A stretch of DNA of 32,587 bases from an uncultured Porphyromonadaceae bacterium (lineage in GTDB: Bacteria > Bacteroidota > Bacteroidia > Bacteroidales > Muribaculaceae): contig CAMWTJ010000021.1 in the NCBI GenBank assembly GCA_947177185.1, positions 1 through 32,587 of the forward strand. Direction: 5' to 3'. The stretch's first letter is position 1; each line of letters opens with the position of its first letter. Positions 22,507 to 30,673 of this stretch are shown in pieces. The translations under genes were made by a program, and so were the position numbers. A model generated the notes under the pieces. It was not told the DNA's origin. It worked only from the letters and a program-made list of their open reading frames with translations, and searched no databases.

Positions 22507-24273
22507 ATGACATTATCATATTTCGCAGCCTCGCCTGTAGTCTGGGCAGTGGCTATGGTACAATATCTAATATTCTCACGAAAACCGTACGCAGGCCGAG
22601 CAGCCGGTGTGGCCGCGCGCTATGCCGCGTCCGCCGTCCTCGCCATGCTGCCCATAAGCGTGGCCGGACATACGCCCGCCACGCGCCCCCTGATATTCGC
22701 CGCCGCAAGCGCCTTCATATATCAGTTGGCGTGCCCGCTGCTCACGCGTGCGGGCGGCCGGCGCGACTCCGAGGTGCTGCTTGCGGGTGCCGACGCAGCC
22801 GTAGGCATGCTCGCCTTCGGCATGCTTTCGGCCTTGCTGCTCATCGGCGGTCCGTGCTGCTGGCTCGTAGGGCCGCTGGAGCTCGCCTTGCTCGCCACGG
22901 TGATAGTACAGGCCACATATTTCATAATGTACGGGAGCGCCATGGACGCCTACGGATTCAGGCTCATGACGCAGACCAACACCAACGAGGTGATAGAATT
23001 CATCCGCTATTACCCTGTGTGGGTGTCGGGCCTGCTCGTGTGCGCCATAGCCGGAGTGCTTACGGCGTGCGAGTGGGTCAACCTGCCTGCGGCATCTCTG
23101 CTGCCGCTGCCCGACGCGGCCATGGTGGGCGCGGCAGGGCTGGCATGCGTGATTGCGGCATGCGCCGGGGGCAGAAACTCGCTTGCGGCGCACAGCGGTT
23201 TTGTGAGCTTCTGGCTCGACAAGCGCGACGCCATGCGCAGGCTGCGCGACTATCCGCAGTTCCGCGGCGAGCGCGAAAAAGGCATCAGACTGCAGCATCT
23301 CGGCCGACCGTACGACGGGCCGTCCACCATAGTGCTCGTAATAGGCGAATCCGCCAACCGCGACTATATGAGCGCCTTCGCCGATACCGGCGACAGAGAA
23401 ACCACCCCGTGGATGTCGGCTTGCAGCCGCGACGACTCACGCCACTGGACTCTCTTTCCCAACGCCTACTCCTGCGGCATGCACACGTTCAAGGCGCTCG
23501 AACACGGCCTCACGGAAAAGAACCAGTTCCGCGACGTCGATTTCGCCACGGCCGCCAGCATTGTCGACATGGCGCGCGCTGCCGGAAGGCGCGTGCACTG
23601 GTACAGCAACCAGGGGCATCTCGGCGCCAGCCTGTCGCAGGTGTCGGTGATAGCCGAACAGGCCGACGAAGCCATGTGGACCAACCAGCAGCCGGGGCTT
23701 CCGCCCTACGACCGCGAACTGCTCGCGTTCCTCGACCGCGTGGACCCGTCGCGCGACAACCTTGTGGTGCTGCATCTGAAAGGCAACCATTTCAGTTTCG
23801 AGAACCGATACCCTGCCGAGGCGGAAACATGGCGCCCCGACAGCGAGGCCGACACCCGCACCACCTACATGAACTCCATACGCTACGTCGACACCCTGCT
23901 GCGCGACGTATGGCGCGAAGGCACCGAGCGCCTCAACATGAAAGCCATGGTGTACTGCTCCGACCATGCCATAATACCCGACCGGCACCGCGCCCCCACC
24001 TTCACGGGCTTCGGCGATGTGCGCATCCCGCTGGCAGTATGGACCTCGGAGGATTTCATAGCTTCGCATGCCGAGCGCTACACCGCGCTGCGCGCCAACG
24101 CGCAGTGCTGCTGGACCAACGATTTTCTCTACGACCTGATGTGCGGCCTGATGGACGTGCAGTCGCCGCGCTTCGACCCTTCGGGCTCGCTCGCGCACAG
24201 CGCCTACAACTACCGTCGCGAGCAGCTCACCGTTCTGGACGGCACCGTGCGGCTCGCCGGCGACACCGAATAA
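22507..24273 (+). CDS. Phosphoethanolamine transferase-like enzyme (EptA/sulfatase fold)
   Basis: This 588-residue protein has about five N-terminal membrane helices (to about residue 220) and an alkaline-phosphatase-fold domain outside the membrane. Zinc- and catalysis-related residues are E281 (VIGESANRDYM), T327 as the likely nucleophile in CGMHT (the position of MCR-1 T285, from memory), HxxGNH at 423-428, and SDH with D486/H487. EptA-type enzymes add phosphoethanolamine to lipid A or glycans. The segment after the nucleophile (FKALEHGLTEK) lacks the usual PCM and its disulfide cysteine, so this is a divergent branch and the acceptor is uncertain. It is followed by tandem hairpins and stands alone. 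Confidence 0.85.
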   Translation: MTLSYFAASPVVWAVAMVQYLIFSRKPYAGRAAGVAARYAASAVLAMLPISVAGHTPATRPLIFAAASAFIYQLACPLLTRAGGRRDSEVLLAGADAAVGMLAFGMLSALLLIGGPCCWLVGPLELALLATVIVQATYFIMYGSAMDAYGFRLMTQTNTNEVIEFIRYYPVWVSGLLVCAIAGVLTACEWVNLPAASLLPLPDAAMVGAAGLACVIAACAGGRNSLAAHSGFVSFWLDKRDAMRRLRDYPQFRGEREKGIRLQHLGRPYDGPSTIVLVIGESANRDYMSAFADTGDRETTPWMSACSRDDSRHWTLFPNAYSCGMHTFKALEHGLTEKNQFRDVDFATAASIVDMARAAGRRVHWYSNQGHLGASLSQVSVIAEQADEAMWTNQQPGLPPYDRELLAFLDRVDPSRDNLVVLHLKGNHFSFENRYPAEAETWRPDSEADTRTTYMNSIRYVDTLLRDVWREGTERLNMKAMVYCSDHAIIPDRHRAPTFTGFGDVRIPLAVWTSEDFIASHAERYTALRANAQCCWTNDFLYDLMCGLMDVQSPRFDPSGSLAHSAYNYRREQLTVLDGTVRLAGDTE

Positions 24274-24346
24274 GACCCCGTTCGCCAATGTTTGTCAACG
24301 GGGTCTAAGAGCATCGGGGCGCCCTCCTCGCGGTGGTCGCCCCGAT
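24273..24346 (+). terminator. Two tandem hairpins after the phosphoethanolamine-transferase-like gene
   Basis: AGACCCCGTT pairs with AACGGGGTCT (24273-24306) and ATCGGGGCG pairs with CGCCCCGAT (24313-24346). The first stem begins in the last base of the stop codon and the second is followed by ATTT. They lie between convergent genes. Confidence 0.7.
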
Positions 24347-24435
24347 ATTTGCTGTCGCAATATTCGCATAATCAATTTTCCTGATGCAAAGTTACTGCTG
24401 CCGGCGGCGCCATGCAATACCTAAAAGTAGGTATT

Positions 24436-25470
24436 TCAACGCGCGGCCATGCGGTAGAACATCTTGGCGGCACGGTGCAACGGCATATACAGCGGCGAGG
24501 TGGCACGCAGGCCGCTGGCCAGCTCCACACGCAGCAGCGACAGCGAAAGCCAAGCGGCAGGGCTGTCCCACGGGCGCAGAGCGCGCCTGAGCCCCCTCAC
24601 CACGGCAGCAAACGCGCGCCCGTCGCGCGACGCGGCAAACGGGGCGTCGCCGGCCTGCCACCGCAGGGCGGAAGCCATGTCCACAGCCCTGTCGAGCAGC
24701 CACAGCACCTGACGCGACGCTGCCGGCCGGTCGATAAGCCGCGCGCAACGCATCATGATGAGCATAAGGTCGCGCATGCGCCGACGCGCCTTTTCGGGGC
24801 TCTGCATTATCGAGCCGGGGCGTATGCGGTAGTTGTACACCACGCGCGGCTCTATGGCCAGCGACTCCACATGGCGCGACACACGGAAGGTCATGTCGAA
24901 GTCCTCGCACAGCACCCGCGGAGCGAAGCGGCAGCCGCTCGCGCGCAGGAAGGCACTCGACACGAGTTTGCCGCACATCTCGCACCGCATGGTGCGGTGC
25001 GTGTATATGGCCTTGCGGCATGCGCGCCGGCCGCGGAAGGCAAGCCGCGTGTTAAGCGACACGCGGGGCGCGGCCGTGCAGTCGCACCCGTCGCCGTACT
25101 CACGTATCTCGCCGGCCACAATCTGCGCGTCGGGATGCGCCGCCACGCGCTGCAGGAGATACTCCATGGCACCGGGCGGCAGCGTGTCGTCGCTGTCGAG
25201 AAAAAACAGCCACTCGCCTCGCGCAGCCTCAATGCCTGTGTTGCGAGCCTCGCCGAGGCCGCGGTTTTCGTCGTGGCGCAGCACCCTGAACGCTACCGGC
25301 CCGCTATAGGCGTCCACAAAACGCGCTGCGCGCTCCATGCTGCCGTCGGGCGAACAGTCGTCGACGAGTATGCACTCCAGCGGCTCGCCGCACGTCTGCG
25401 CGACTACCGACGCGAGGCACTCCTCAATGAAATCCTCGACACCATAAATCGGTATAATAATAGAAATCAT
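24436..25470 (-). CDS. GT2 glycosyltransferase, second in cluster
   Basis: This 344-residue protein is a GT-A-fold family 2 glycosyltransferase: MISIIIPIYGVEDF at the start, VDDCS at 36-40, DSDD at 92-95 as the metal-binding motif, and LCEDFDMTF in the acceptor region. It has no membrane segments. The start at 25470 overlaps the stop of the pyruvyl-transferase gene by four bases; longer frames have no matching homology. It aligns without gaps over its first 95 residues with the other GT2 of the cluster (26456-27481), and the ends LHRAAKMFYRMAAR and VHRASKMFYNLAK also match, showing a duplication. The sugar is unknown; envelope or capsule glycan is likely. Confidence 0.9.
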   Translation of the reverse strand: MISIIIPIYGVEDFIEECLASVVAQTCGEPLECILVDDCSPDGSMERAARFVDAYSGPVAFRVLRHDENRGLGEARNTGIEAARGEWLFFLDSDDTLPPGAMEYLLQRVAAHPDAQIVAGEIREYGDGCDCTAAPRVSLNTRLAFRGRRACRKAIYTHRTMRCEMCGKLVSSAFLRASGCRFAPRVLCEDFDMTFRVSRHVESLAIEPRVVYNYRIRPGSIMQSPEKARRRMRDLMLIMMRCARLIDRPAASRQVLWLLDRAVDMASALRWQAGDAPFAASRDGRAFAAVVRGLRRALRPWDSPAAWLSLSLLRVELASGLRATSPLYMPLHRAAKMFYRMAAR

Positions 25471-26459
25471 GGTGCTACGTAGGGTCTGAACATTTCGGGA
25501 CAGTCGGACAGCCACGTATCCACAAAGGCGCCGAGCTTGCCCGTAAGATTGTCGACATACTCCACAGGCTTTCCGAGCATCCCGGCGAGTATCATGCCGT
25601 GGAGGCGCGTCGACACCACGCGGTCGTAGGGCGCTATCATACGGCAGCCGCGGCGCATGGCCACGCCCCGCATGAGGCAGTTGTAGTGCGTGCGCAGCAT
25701 GCTTCCGGCCGCCTTGGCGGCCAAACTGCCCGAAAACCGCGTGTACGACAGGCGCACGTTGAGCCACAGCAATTTCTTCCCGATCCAGAAACCCGGATGG
25801 AAGCGGTCGTCCCAGTCGCGCACGTCGCCATAGCCGGCAGCGGCCTTACGGCCCGCGCCGGTGATTTCCTCGTCGAGGCGCCTGATGTAGAGCGCGCCCG
25901 GCCGCGAGGCGCGGCTGCAATATGGCTCAAGCCTTGAAAAGTCGATGCAGAACGCCATATCGGGCACCAGGAGCACCCTGTTGGCAGGAAAATGCCTGCG
26001 CATGAAATCGTACGACACGCGGTCGCGCGCACACATCACGGCATCACTATGGGCGCTGAAGGCCTCCACATCGGCCGCGAGCTCGCGACGTCCGGCCTCG
26101 TCGTCGGAATAATACACCGACTGCGGCATCATCACCACCCTGTGGTGCGGATAGCGCCCGAGCACCTTTCGGCGAAAAGCGCCGGCCGTGGGATACAGCG
26201 TGCCGAAGTTGCCCCCGCCGTGCAGCAGAATGGTCACATCGCCATCAAGCTCAGGGTAGCGGCACGTCCACTCGTTGTCGCACCCTTCCACCCGCACGCC
26301 GAGCTTCCGCAGCAGGTCGAGCTCGCCCTGCCATATGAGCGTATCGCCGATATTGGCATGGTATGGCGCATGCCACAGCACGGCCCGACGCCCCACAAGC
26401 GGCCTCACGAGCTCGCATGCCATCCGGCTCAGCCTCTGTTTGAAAATCGGTTCTGTCAT
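25467..26459 (-). CDS. Polysaccharide pyruvyl transferase family protein
   Basis: This 330-residue protein matches the polysaccharide pyruvyl transferase/CsaB family, which attaches pyruvate ketals to surface sugars. Signatures include NIGDTLIWQGELDLL near the N-terminus, the ILLHGGGNFG central motif, QSVYY, and the C-terminal VVSTRLHGMILAGMLGKP with the catalytic histidine region. It overlaps both neighbouring GT2 genes by four bases, so all three proteins are made together. Phosphoenolpyruvate would be the donor by family knowledge; some members use other substrates, so pyruvylation of the glycan made by the neighbours is inference. Confidence 0.9.
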   Translation of the reverse strand: MTEPIFKQRLSRMACELVRPLVGRRAVLWHAPYHANIGDTLIWQGELDLLRKLGVRVEGCDNEWTCRYPELDGDVTILLHGGGNFGTLYPTAGAFRRKVLGRYPHHRVVMMPQSVYYSDDEAGRRELAADVEAFSAHSDAVMCARDRVSYDFMRRHFPANRVLLVPDMAFCIDFSRLEPYCSRASRPGALYIRRLDEEITGAGRKAAAGYGDVRDWDDRFHPGFWIGKKLLWLNVRLSYTRFSGSLAAKAAGSMLRTHYNCLMRGVAMRRGCRMIAPYDRVVSTRLHGMILAGMLGKPVEYVDNLTGKLGAFVDTWLSDCPEMFRPYVAP

Positions 26460-27481
26460 TTCGCAAGGTTGTAAAACATTTTCGACGCACGGTGAACCGG
26501 GAAAAACAAGCGCGATGACATCGTCATGCCCGAGTGTATCTCAAGCTGCAGAAGCAGCAGCGACAGCCACAGCATCGGCTGCGACAGCATACGGCTGCTG
26601 CGCCAGAGCGCGCGCACCGCAGCGGCCCACAGGCGCAGCGTGCGGCTGCGCGCCGGCGCCACATCGCCCGCCCGCCAGCGCAGTTCCGTGTCGAGGTCTA
26701 TAAGCTGCGCCAGCGCCCAGCGTATCTGCCACGCCAGCGCGGGCGGCCCGAAACGGCGCGCGCAGCGCAGCACGGACAGCATGATGTCGGCAGCGCGCGC
26801 GTCGGCTTTGGCCGCATCGGTCATTATGGAATTGCCGCGCACGCGATAGCGGTACGTGCACGCGTCGCACACGGCCACATAGTCTGTGCTTTCAGCCATT
26901 CTGAAGGACCACTCCACATCCTCGCACAGCATGCGCGGCTTGAAATACAGGCCCGCGTCCGTGAGCATGCGGCGGTCCACAAGTTTGTTCCACGCCGAAA
27001 ACGGCGCGCACGCCACGTCGAGCAGACGCCGGCGCACCTCCTTGCTTCCGCGGGCCGAATCCCACCCGCTGTCGGCTATGCCCGGCAGCCCGGGAGCGCC
27101 GTCGCCGAAAGATTCGTAGTTGCCCACCACCATCTGTACGCCGGGGTGAGAGAGCGCCACGGCGTGTAGGCGCTGCAGCGCCGTAGCGGAAAGCAGGTCG
27201 TCGCTGTCAAGAAAATAAAGCCAGCGGCCGCGCGCGGCGCGGATGCCGGTGTTCCGGGCCTCAGACAGCCCCTTGTTGCGCTCGTGGCGCAGCACCCTGA
27301 ACTCCACGCCGCCGGTATATGAGGCCAAAAAACTGCGCACCGCGTCCATGCTGCCGTCGGTCGAACAGTCGTCGACAAGCACGCACTCCACCGGGCCGCC
27401 GTAGGTCTGTGCGGCTACCGATTGCAGACAATCCCCGATAAAGGCCTCTACTCCGTATATAGGTACAATGATTGATATCAT
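26456..27481 (-). CDS. GT2 glycosyltransferase, first in cluster
   Basis: This 341-residue protein is the paralogue of the GT2 at 24436-25470: MISIIVPIYGVEAF, VDDCS at 36-40, DSDD at 92-95, LCEDVEWSF. It is the first gene of the three-gene operon, with its own promoter box about 15 bases upstream. I chose the ATG at 27479-27481 because the homology starts there; the open frame extends to 27655 but would overlap the promoter and the divergent gene's start region. It overlaps the next gene by four bases. Donor and acceptor sugars are not known. Confidence 0.9.
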   Translation of the reverse strand: MISIIVPIYGVEAFIGDCLQSVAAQTYGGPVECVLVDDCSTDGSMDAVRSFLASYTGGVEFRVLRHERNKGLSEARNTGIRAARGRWLYFLDSDDLLSATALQRLHAVALSHPGVQMVVGNYESFGDGAPGLPGIADSGWDSARGSKEVRRRLLDVACAPFSAWNKLVDRRMLTDAGLYFKPRMLCEDVEWSFRMAESTDYVAVCDACTYRYRVRGNSIMTDAAKADARAADIMLSVLRCARRFGPPALAWQIRWALAQLIDLDTELRWRAGDVAPARSRTLRLWAAAVRALWRSSRMLSQPMLWLSLLLLQLEIHSGMTMSSRLFFPVHRASKMFYNLAK

Positions 27482-27496
27482 GGCGGCGGATTGATG

Positions 27497-27504
27497 CAAA
27501 TGTA
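27497..27504 (-). promoter_or_regulatory. -7 promoter box of the glycosyltransferase operon
   Basis: TACATTTG on the minus strand matches TAnnTTTG. It is 15 bases upstream of the first GT2 start. Confidence 0.6.
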
Positions 27505-27547
27505 CTAATTTATTTTTGATTATATGTCCCGATTGGCATTTATTTGC

Positions 27548-27555
27548 TATTTTTG
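27548..27555 (+). promoter_or_regulatory. -7 promoter box of the PP-loop-like gene
   Basis: TATTTTTG matches TAnnTTTG, 32 bases upstream of the ATG at 27588. It faces away from the glycosyltransferase operon promoter 43 bases away. Confidence 0.6.
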
Positions 27556-27587
27556 CAGCAAACGCACACCAAAAAACACACCACAAA

Positions 27588-28853
27588 ATGAAGAACAGGA
27601 TAATCGTGGAATCCGTGTCTGTCGGAACCCACACGCTGGATATCGGCTTCCGCACCGAAGGCGATATATCAGCTTATTTTACTGACGAGCGGATTTTCCG
27701 ATGCGAATACAGCGCCGACATCAGCGCCTTGCCGGAGGCTGTGGCCGTGGTGCCTTTCGTGTGCAGTGTGCTGCCTCTTGTATGGCTCACCGACGCGGAA
27801 CTCACGGCCGGCAGCATCGACAAGGATTTCCACGACTGCCTGCCGCACGTGCGCCGCGGCTACGAGGACATGTACCCTATGCTTCAGTTCAGAGGTCGGC
27901 TGAAAGCCGGGCTCTGCCTTACGCGCGTAAGGCATGCTAAAAATTGCGCAGCCCTTTTCAGCGGCGGCGCGGACGCCTTCTGCACCATGTTCGCGCACCT
28001 GGAGGAACGTCCGGCTCTTATTACGATATGGGGCGCCGACATAGCGACATGCGACACCGAGGGATGGCACAACGTGAGCAGCCGCGCGCAGCACACGGGC
28101 AGGCAATACGGACTTGACAACGAGTTCATCAAATCCAATTTCCGGGAATTGCTGCGGGAGGACAGACTGTCGGCACTCGTAAGCAAGTCCGGCGACGGTT
28201 ACTGGCACGGATTCCTGCACGGCATTGCGCTCCTGGGGCTCTGTGCGCCGATCGCCTTCACCGGGCAGCTCGACACGCTGTACATAGCGTCGTCGTTCAC
28301 CACCGCCGACAAAGGCAAAATCAAATGCGCGTCGGACCCCTCCATTGACAACCACGTGCGCTTCTGCGGGGCAAGAGTCGTGCACGACGGCTACGATCTC
28401 AACCGCCAGCAGAAAATAGAGCTGATATGCAATGCCGCCGAGAGCACGGGATATACCCCGGAAATGCATGTGTGCTGGCAATCGAGCGGAGGCGGCAACT
28501 GCTGCCGGTGCGAAAAGTGTCTGCGCACCATATATTCGCTGCTCGCCTGCGGACGCAACCCTTCGCACTACGGATTCGGCCTGTGGGAGCAATACATCGG
28601 CTCGTCGCGACGCACCGTGCTGCGCGAAGCCACATACACAACGCTGTGGAACTGCATATCGGAGCGCCTCGGGCAGCAGCCGGCCGAGAGTCTGCCGGAA
28701 GGCGTGCTATGGCTGCGCGGGCGCGACCTGCGCAGGCTGCAGCAGCGCTATCGGCGGCGGCCGGCAGCTCTGCTGTCGCGGCTGAGGCATCTGGTGGGCT
28801 CACGCGTCATATCGCCGGCCGTCACGGCAGCCGTGCGCCTGCGCCGCCGCTGA
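27588..28853 (+). CDS. PP-loop-like protein with CxxCxxC cluster, possibly glycan-linked
   Basis: This 421-residue protein has FSGGADAF at 124-131, a shortened form of the SGGxDS pyrophosphate-loop of QueC, asparagine synthase and tRNA-modifying ATPases. Around 229-255 is a SSFT...SDPSIDN segment and HDG at 266-268. At 304-313 a NCCRCEKCLRT motif carries C305, C308 and C311 in CxxCxxC spacing, a likely zinc or iron-sulfur site. I recall proteins of this layout near glycosyltransferases in Bacteroidetes surface-glycan loci, but no proven function. ATP-dependent activation of a small acid or amide transfer is possible (inference). It is divergent from the glycosyltransferase operon. Confidence 0.75.
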   Translation: MKNRIIVESVSVGTHTLDIGFRTEGDISAYFTDERIFRCEYSADISALPEAVAVVPFVCSVLPLVWLTDAELTAGSIDKDFHDCLPHVRRGYEDMYPMLQFRGRLKAGLCLTRVRHAKNCAALFSGGADAFCTMFAHLEERPALITIWGADIATCDTEGWHNVSSRAQHTGRQYGLDNEFIKSNFRELLREDRLSALVSKSGDGYWHGFLHGIALLGLCAPIAFTGQLDTLYIASSFTTADKGKIKCASDPSIDNHVRFCGARVVHDGYDLNRQQKIELICNAAESTGYTPEMHVCWQSSGGGNCCRCEKCLRTIYSLLACGRNPSHYGFGLWEQYIGSSRRTVLREATYTTLWNCISERLGQQPAESLPEGVLWLRGRDLRRLQQRYRRRPAALLSRLRHLVGSRVISPAVTAAVRLRRR

Positions 28854-28866
28854 TGCGAGCACAAAT

Positions 28867-28900
28867 AAAAAGCGGAACCCGATGCCGGATTCCGCTTTTT
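28867..28900. terminator. Strong bidirectional intrinsic terminator
   Basis: AAAAAGCGGAA and TTCCGCTTTTT form a perfect 11-base stem around a 12-base loop, with T-tracts on both strands. It sits between the convergent ends of the PP-loop-like and beta-helix genes. Confidence 0.85.
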
Positions 28901-28925
28901 ATTTTAATGAGTGTCTGAGCGACGT

Positions 28926-30515
28926 TTATTTCACGTACACCTTGACGGTCTTTGTGCCCTGACGCTTAACGTACACGCCGGGGGTAAGGCTGTCGCCGTT
29001 GACACGCATGCCGCTGAGGTTGTAGTATTCCGCGGGAGCGTTTTCTACGGTCACATCTTCAATGCCGGTTGTCTTGTGGTCGCTGAGCACCAGATTGCCA
29101 TCTACAGGGATAAGATAACGGCCGGTGTTGGTCAGTTCGAACTTATCATAGTCAGTTGTGCCATTTACTACGACACTGTTAAGCTCGGTGGTTTCAGGAA
29201 GTGTGAGCAAAATGGGCTCTTCGTTGGTGAGCTCGCCACCTTCGGGAACACTGATTGTTCCGGTTTCACCAAGTTCTACAGGGATATTGTTGTTGCCGTT
29301 AAGCGAAAGATTACCTGCCATTACGATACCTTTTGTGCCTTCATCCGTACCTTCGGCTGTAACATTGTTGAGCGACACATTGCGACCTGCTGCAGTTGCC
29401 ACAATAAGACCTACAGAAGATTTGGCGTTCAGGAATTTCACGTTTTCAAGCACAATGCCACTACCGCCGTTGTTATGGATTGACACAACAGGCTTGTTGA
29501 TGTTTATGTTGTTGCAGTCAAACGTCAGATTCTGAACAGTCAGAGTCCTGTTTTTGGATTCAATCATAAGATTGTTGCTGTTGTTGTCTGTACGGGTAAG
29601 AACGATACCATCAGTTGCACCTTTGAGCGTGATTGTCTTCTCACCTAACAGACGTCCTGTAAGGTCGCAGCTTTCAAGAACAACTACTGTCTGATCGTCT
29701 TCTGCTGCGTTGAAAGCGTCGACAACAGAGGTGTAGTACTTCTGAGTGCCATCAACATCAATCATTGCCACGTTCTTTGCGAAGTCGACAAAGAGTTCGT
29801 TATTGGCTTCATTGAGTTTGAAGCTATAGCCTTCCGAAGCACCACAGAGAGTGTACACATCGGGAGTGGTGCAGTTTTTAACGACAACGCGGTTCGTGGC
29901 AACATTCTGCAGATACACATTTACCGCACCTGTGAGATTACCGTCTTGTGTGACGGTGTACTGGTTTTCAATATACAGATTGCACTTGATTTCACCAGCC
30001 AGCGTGGTGCTGCTGTTACCGACAAACAGAGCCTGCGAATACTCGCATGTGCTCATGTCGATATTCTTGAAACTTGCCTCCTTGTTTGTCTGGATTACCT
30101 GTGCGGTGGCAGGGAAATTTACGAACGAGCAATCCTCGACTACAAGCTTGGAGCCATTGTTTTTGTTCTCGATGGCCTTACTTGCATAGTCTGCGCCATC
30201 AAGAATGAGATTCTTAATGGTTACATTGCTGTTTTTCCAAAGAAGAAACAGCATGTTGTTGGCGTCGCGAGTGATTTTTACGCCATCTTCACCTTGTATC
30301 GTGTAGGCGATTTTAGTATCTCCGCCACCGATTTCAACGCGTTTTGACAGAGTCTGATTGGCGGTAACTTTAATGACATCGCCTTCTTTGGCGGCTGCGC
30401 ATGCATCGCTGAGGTTGTCATAGCCGGTTTCGCCGATGAATACGGTCTGCTGGGCGAAGGCAGAGCCGGCGGCGAGCAGCGCGAAGGCTGCTGCGGTGAG
30501 TAGATTTTTGATCAT
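28926..30515 (-). CDS. Secreted parallel beta-helix protein with sorting-type C-terminus
   Basis: This 529-residue protein (start at MIKNLLTAAAF; a longer in-frame ATG at 30578 is unlikely) has a signal peptide ending AFAQ. The rest alternates short beta strands with many Asn, Val and Thr, as in pectin-lyase-like beta-helices, for example VTIKNLILDGADYASKAIENKNNGSKLVVEDCSF. Two internal units resemble each other: an N-terminal DACAAAKEGDVIKV segment and a later VVDAFNAAEDDQTVVV segment, hinting at duplication. The tail EYYNLSGMRVNG...GVYVKRQGTKTVKVYVK resembles type IX or Por-like sorting domains. The gene is visibly AT-richer than its neighbours. Ligand or substrate is not known. Confidence 0.78.
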   Translation of the reverse strand: MIKNLLTAAAFALLAAGSAFAQQTVFIGETGYDNLSDACAAAKEGDVIKVTANQTLSKRVEIGGGDTKIAYTIQGEDGVKITRDANNMLFLLWKNSNVTIKNLILDGADYASKAIENKNNGSKLVVEDCSFVNFPATAQVIQTNKEASFKNIDMSTCEYSQALFVGNSSTTLAGEIKCNLYIENQYTVTQDGNLTGAVNVYLQNVATNRVVVKNCTTPDVYTLCGASEGYSFKLNEANNELFVDFAKNVAMIDVDGTQKYYTSVVDAFNAAEDDQTVVVLESCDLTGRLLGEKTITLKGATDGIVLTRTDNNSNNLMIESKNRTLTVQNLTFDCNNININKPVVSIHNNGGSGIVLENVKFLNAKSSVGLIVATAAGRNVSLNNVTAEGTDEGTKGIVMAGNLSLNGNNNIPVELGETGTISVPEGGELTNEEPILLTLPETTELNSVVVNGTTDYDKFELTNTGRYLIPVDGNLVLSDHKTTGIEDVTVENAPAEYYNLSGMRVNGDSLTPGVYVKRQGTKTVKVYVK

Positions 30516-30618
30516 AATTGGTATGAGATTTTTGTTGGTTTTGATGGTTAATTCGCGCGACGCGTGGCTACTACTCAACGCGGTAGCATTTTTTTGTGAT
30601 TTTTTTTTGAGCGTCGCT

Positions 30619-30650
30619 AAAAAAAAGTCCCCCGGCGCGGGCCGGGGGAC
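30619..30650 (-). terminator. Terminator of the lyase gene
   Basis: GTCCCCCGG (30627-30635) and CCGGGGGAC (30642-30650) form a 9-base stem, followed on the minus strand by eight T (30619-30626), 24 bases past the stop codon. Confidence 0.88.
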
Positions 30651-30673
30651 AGAAATCGGTTATATGGCTGAGA

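Noticed and set aside
30591-30626. T9 and A8 runs upstream of the beta-helix gene, considered as a phase-variation tract
   Set aside because: The A8 run is the T-tract of the lyase terminator, and the T9 run is not placed at a promoter box or reading frame.
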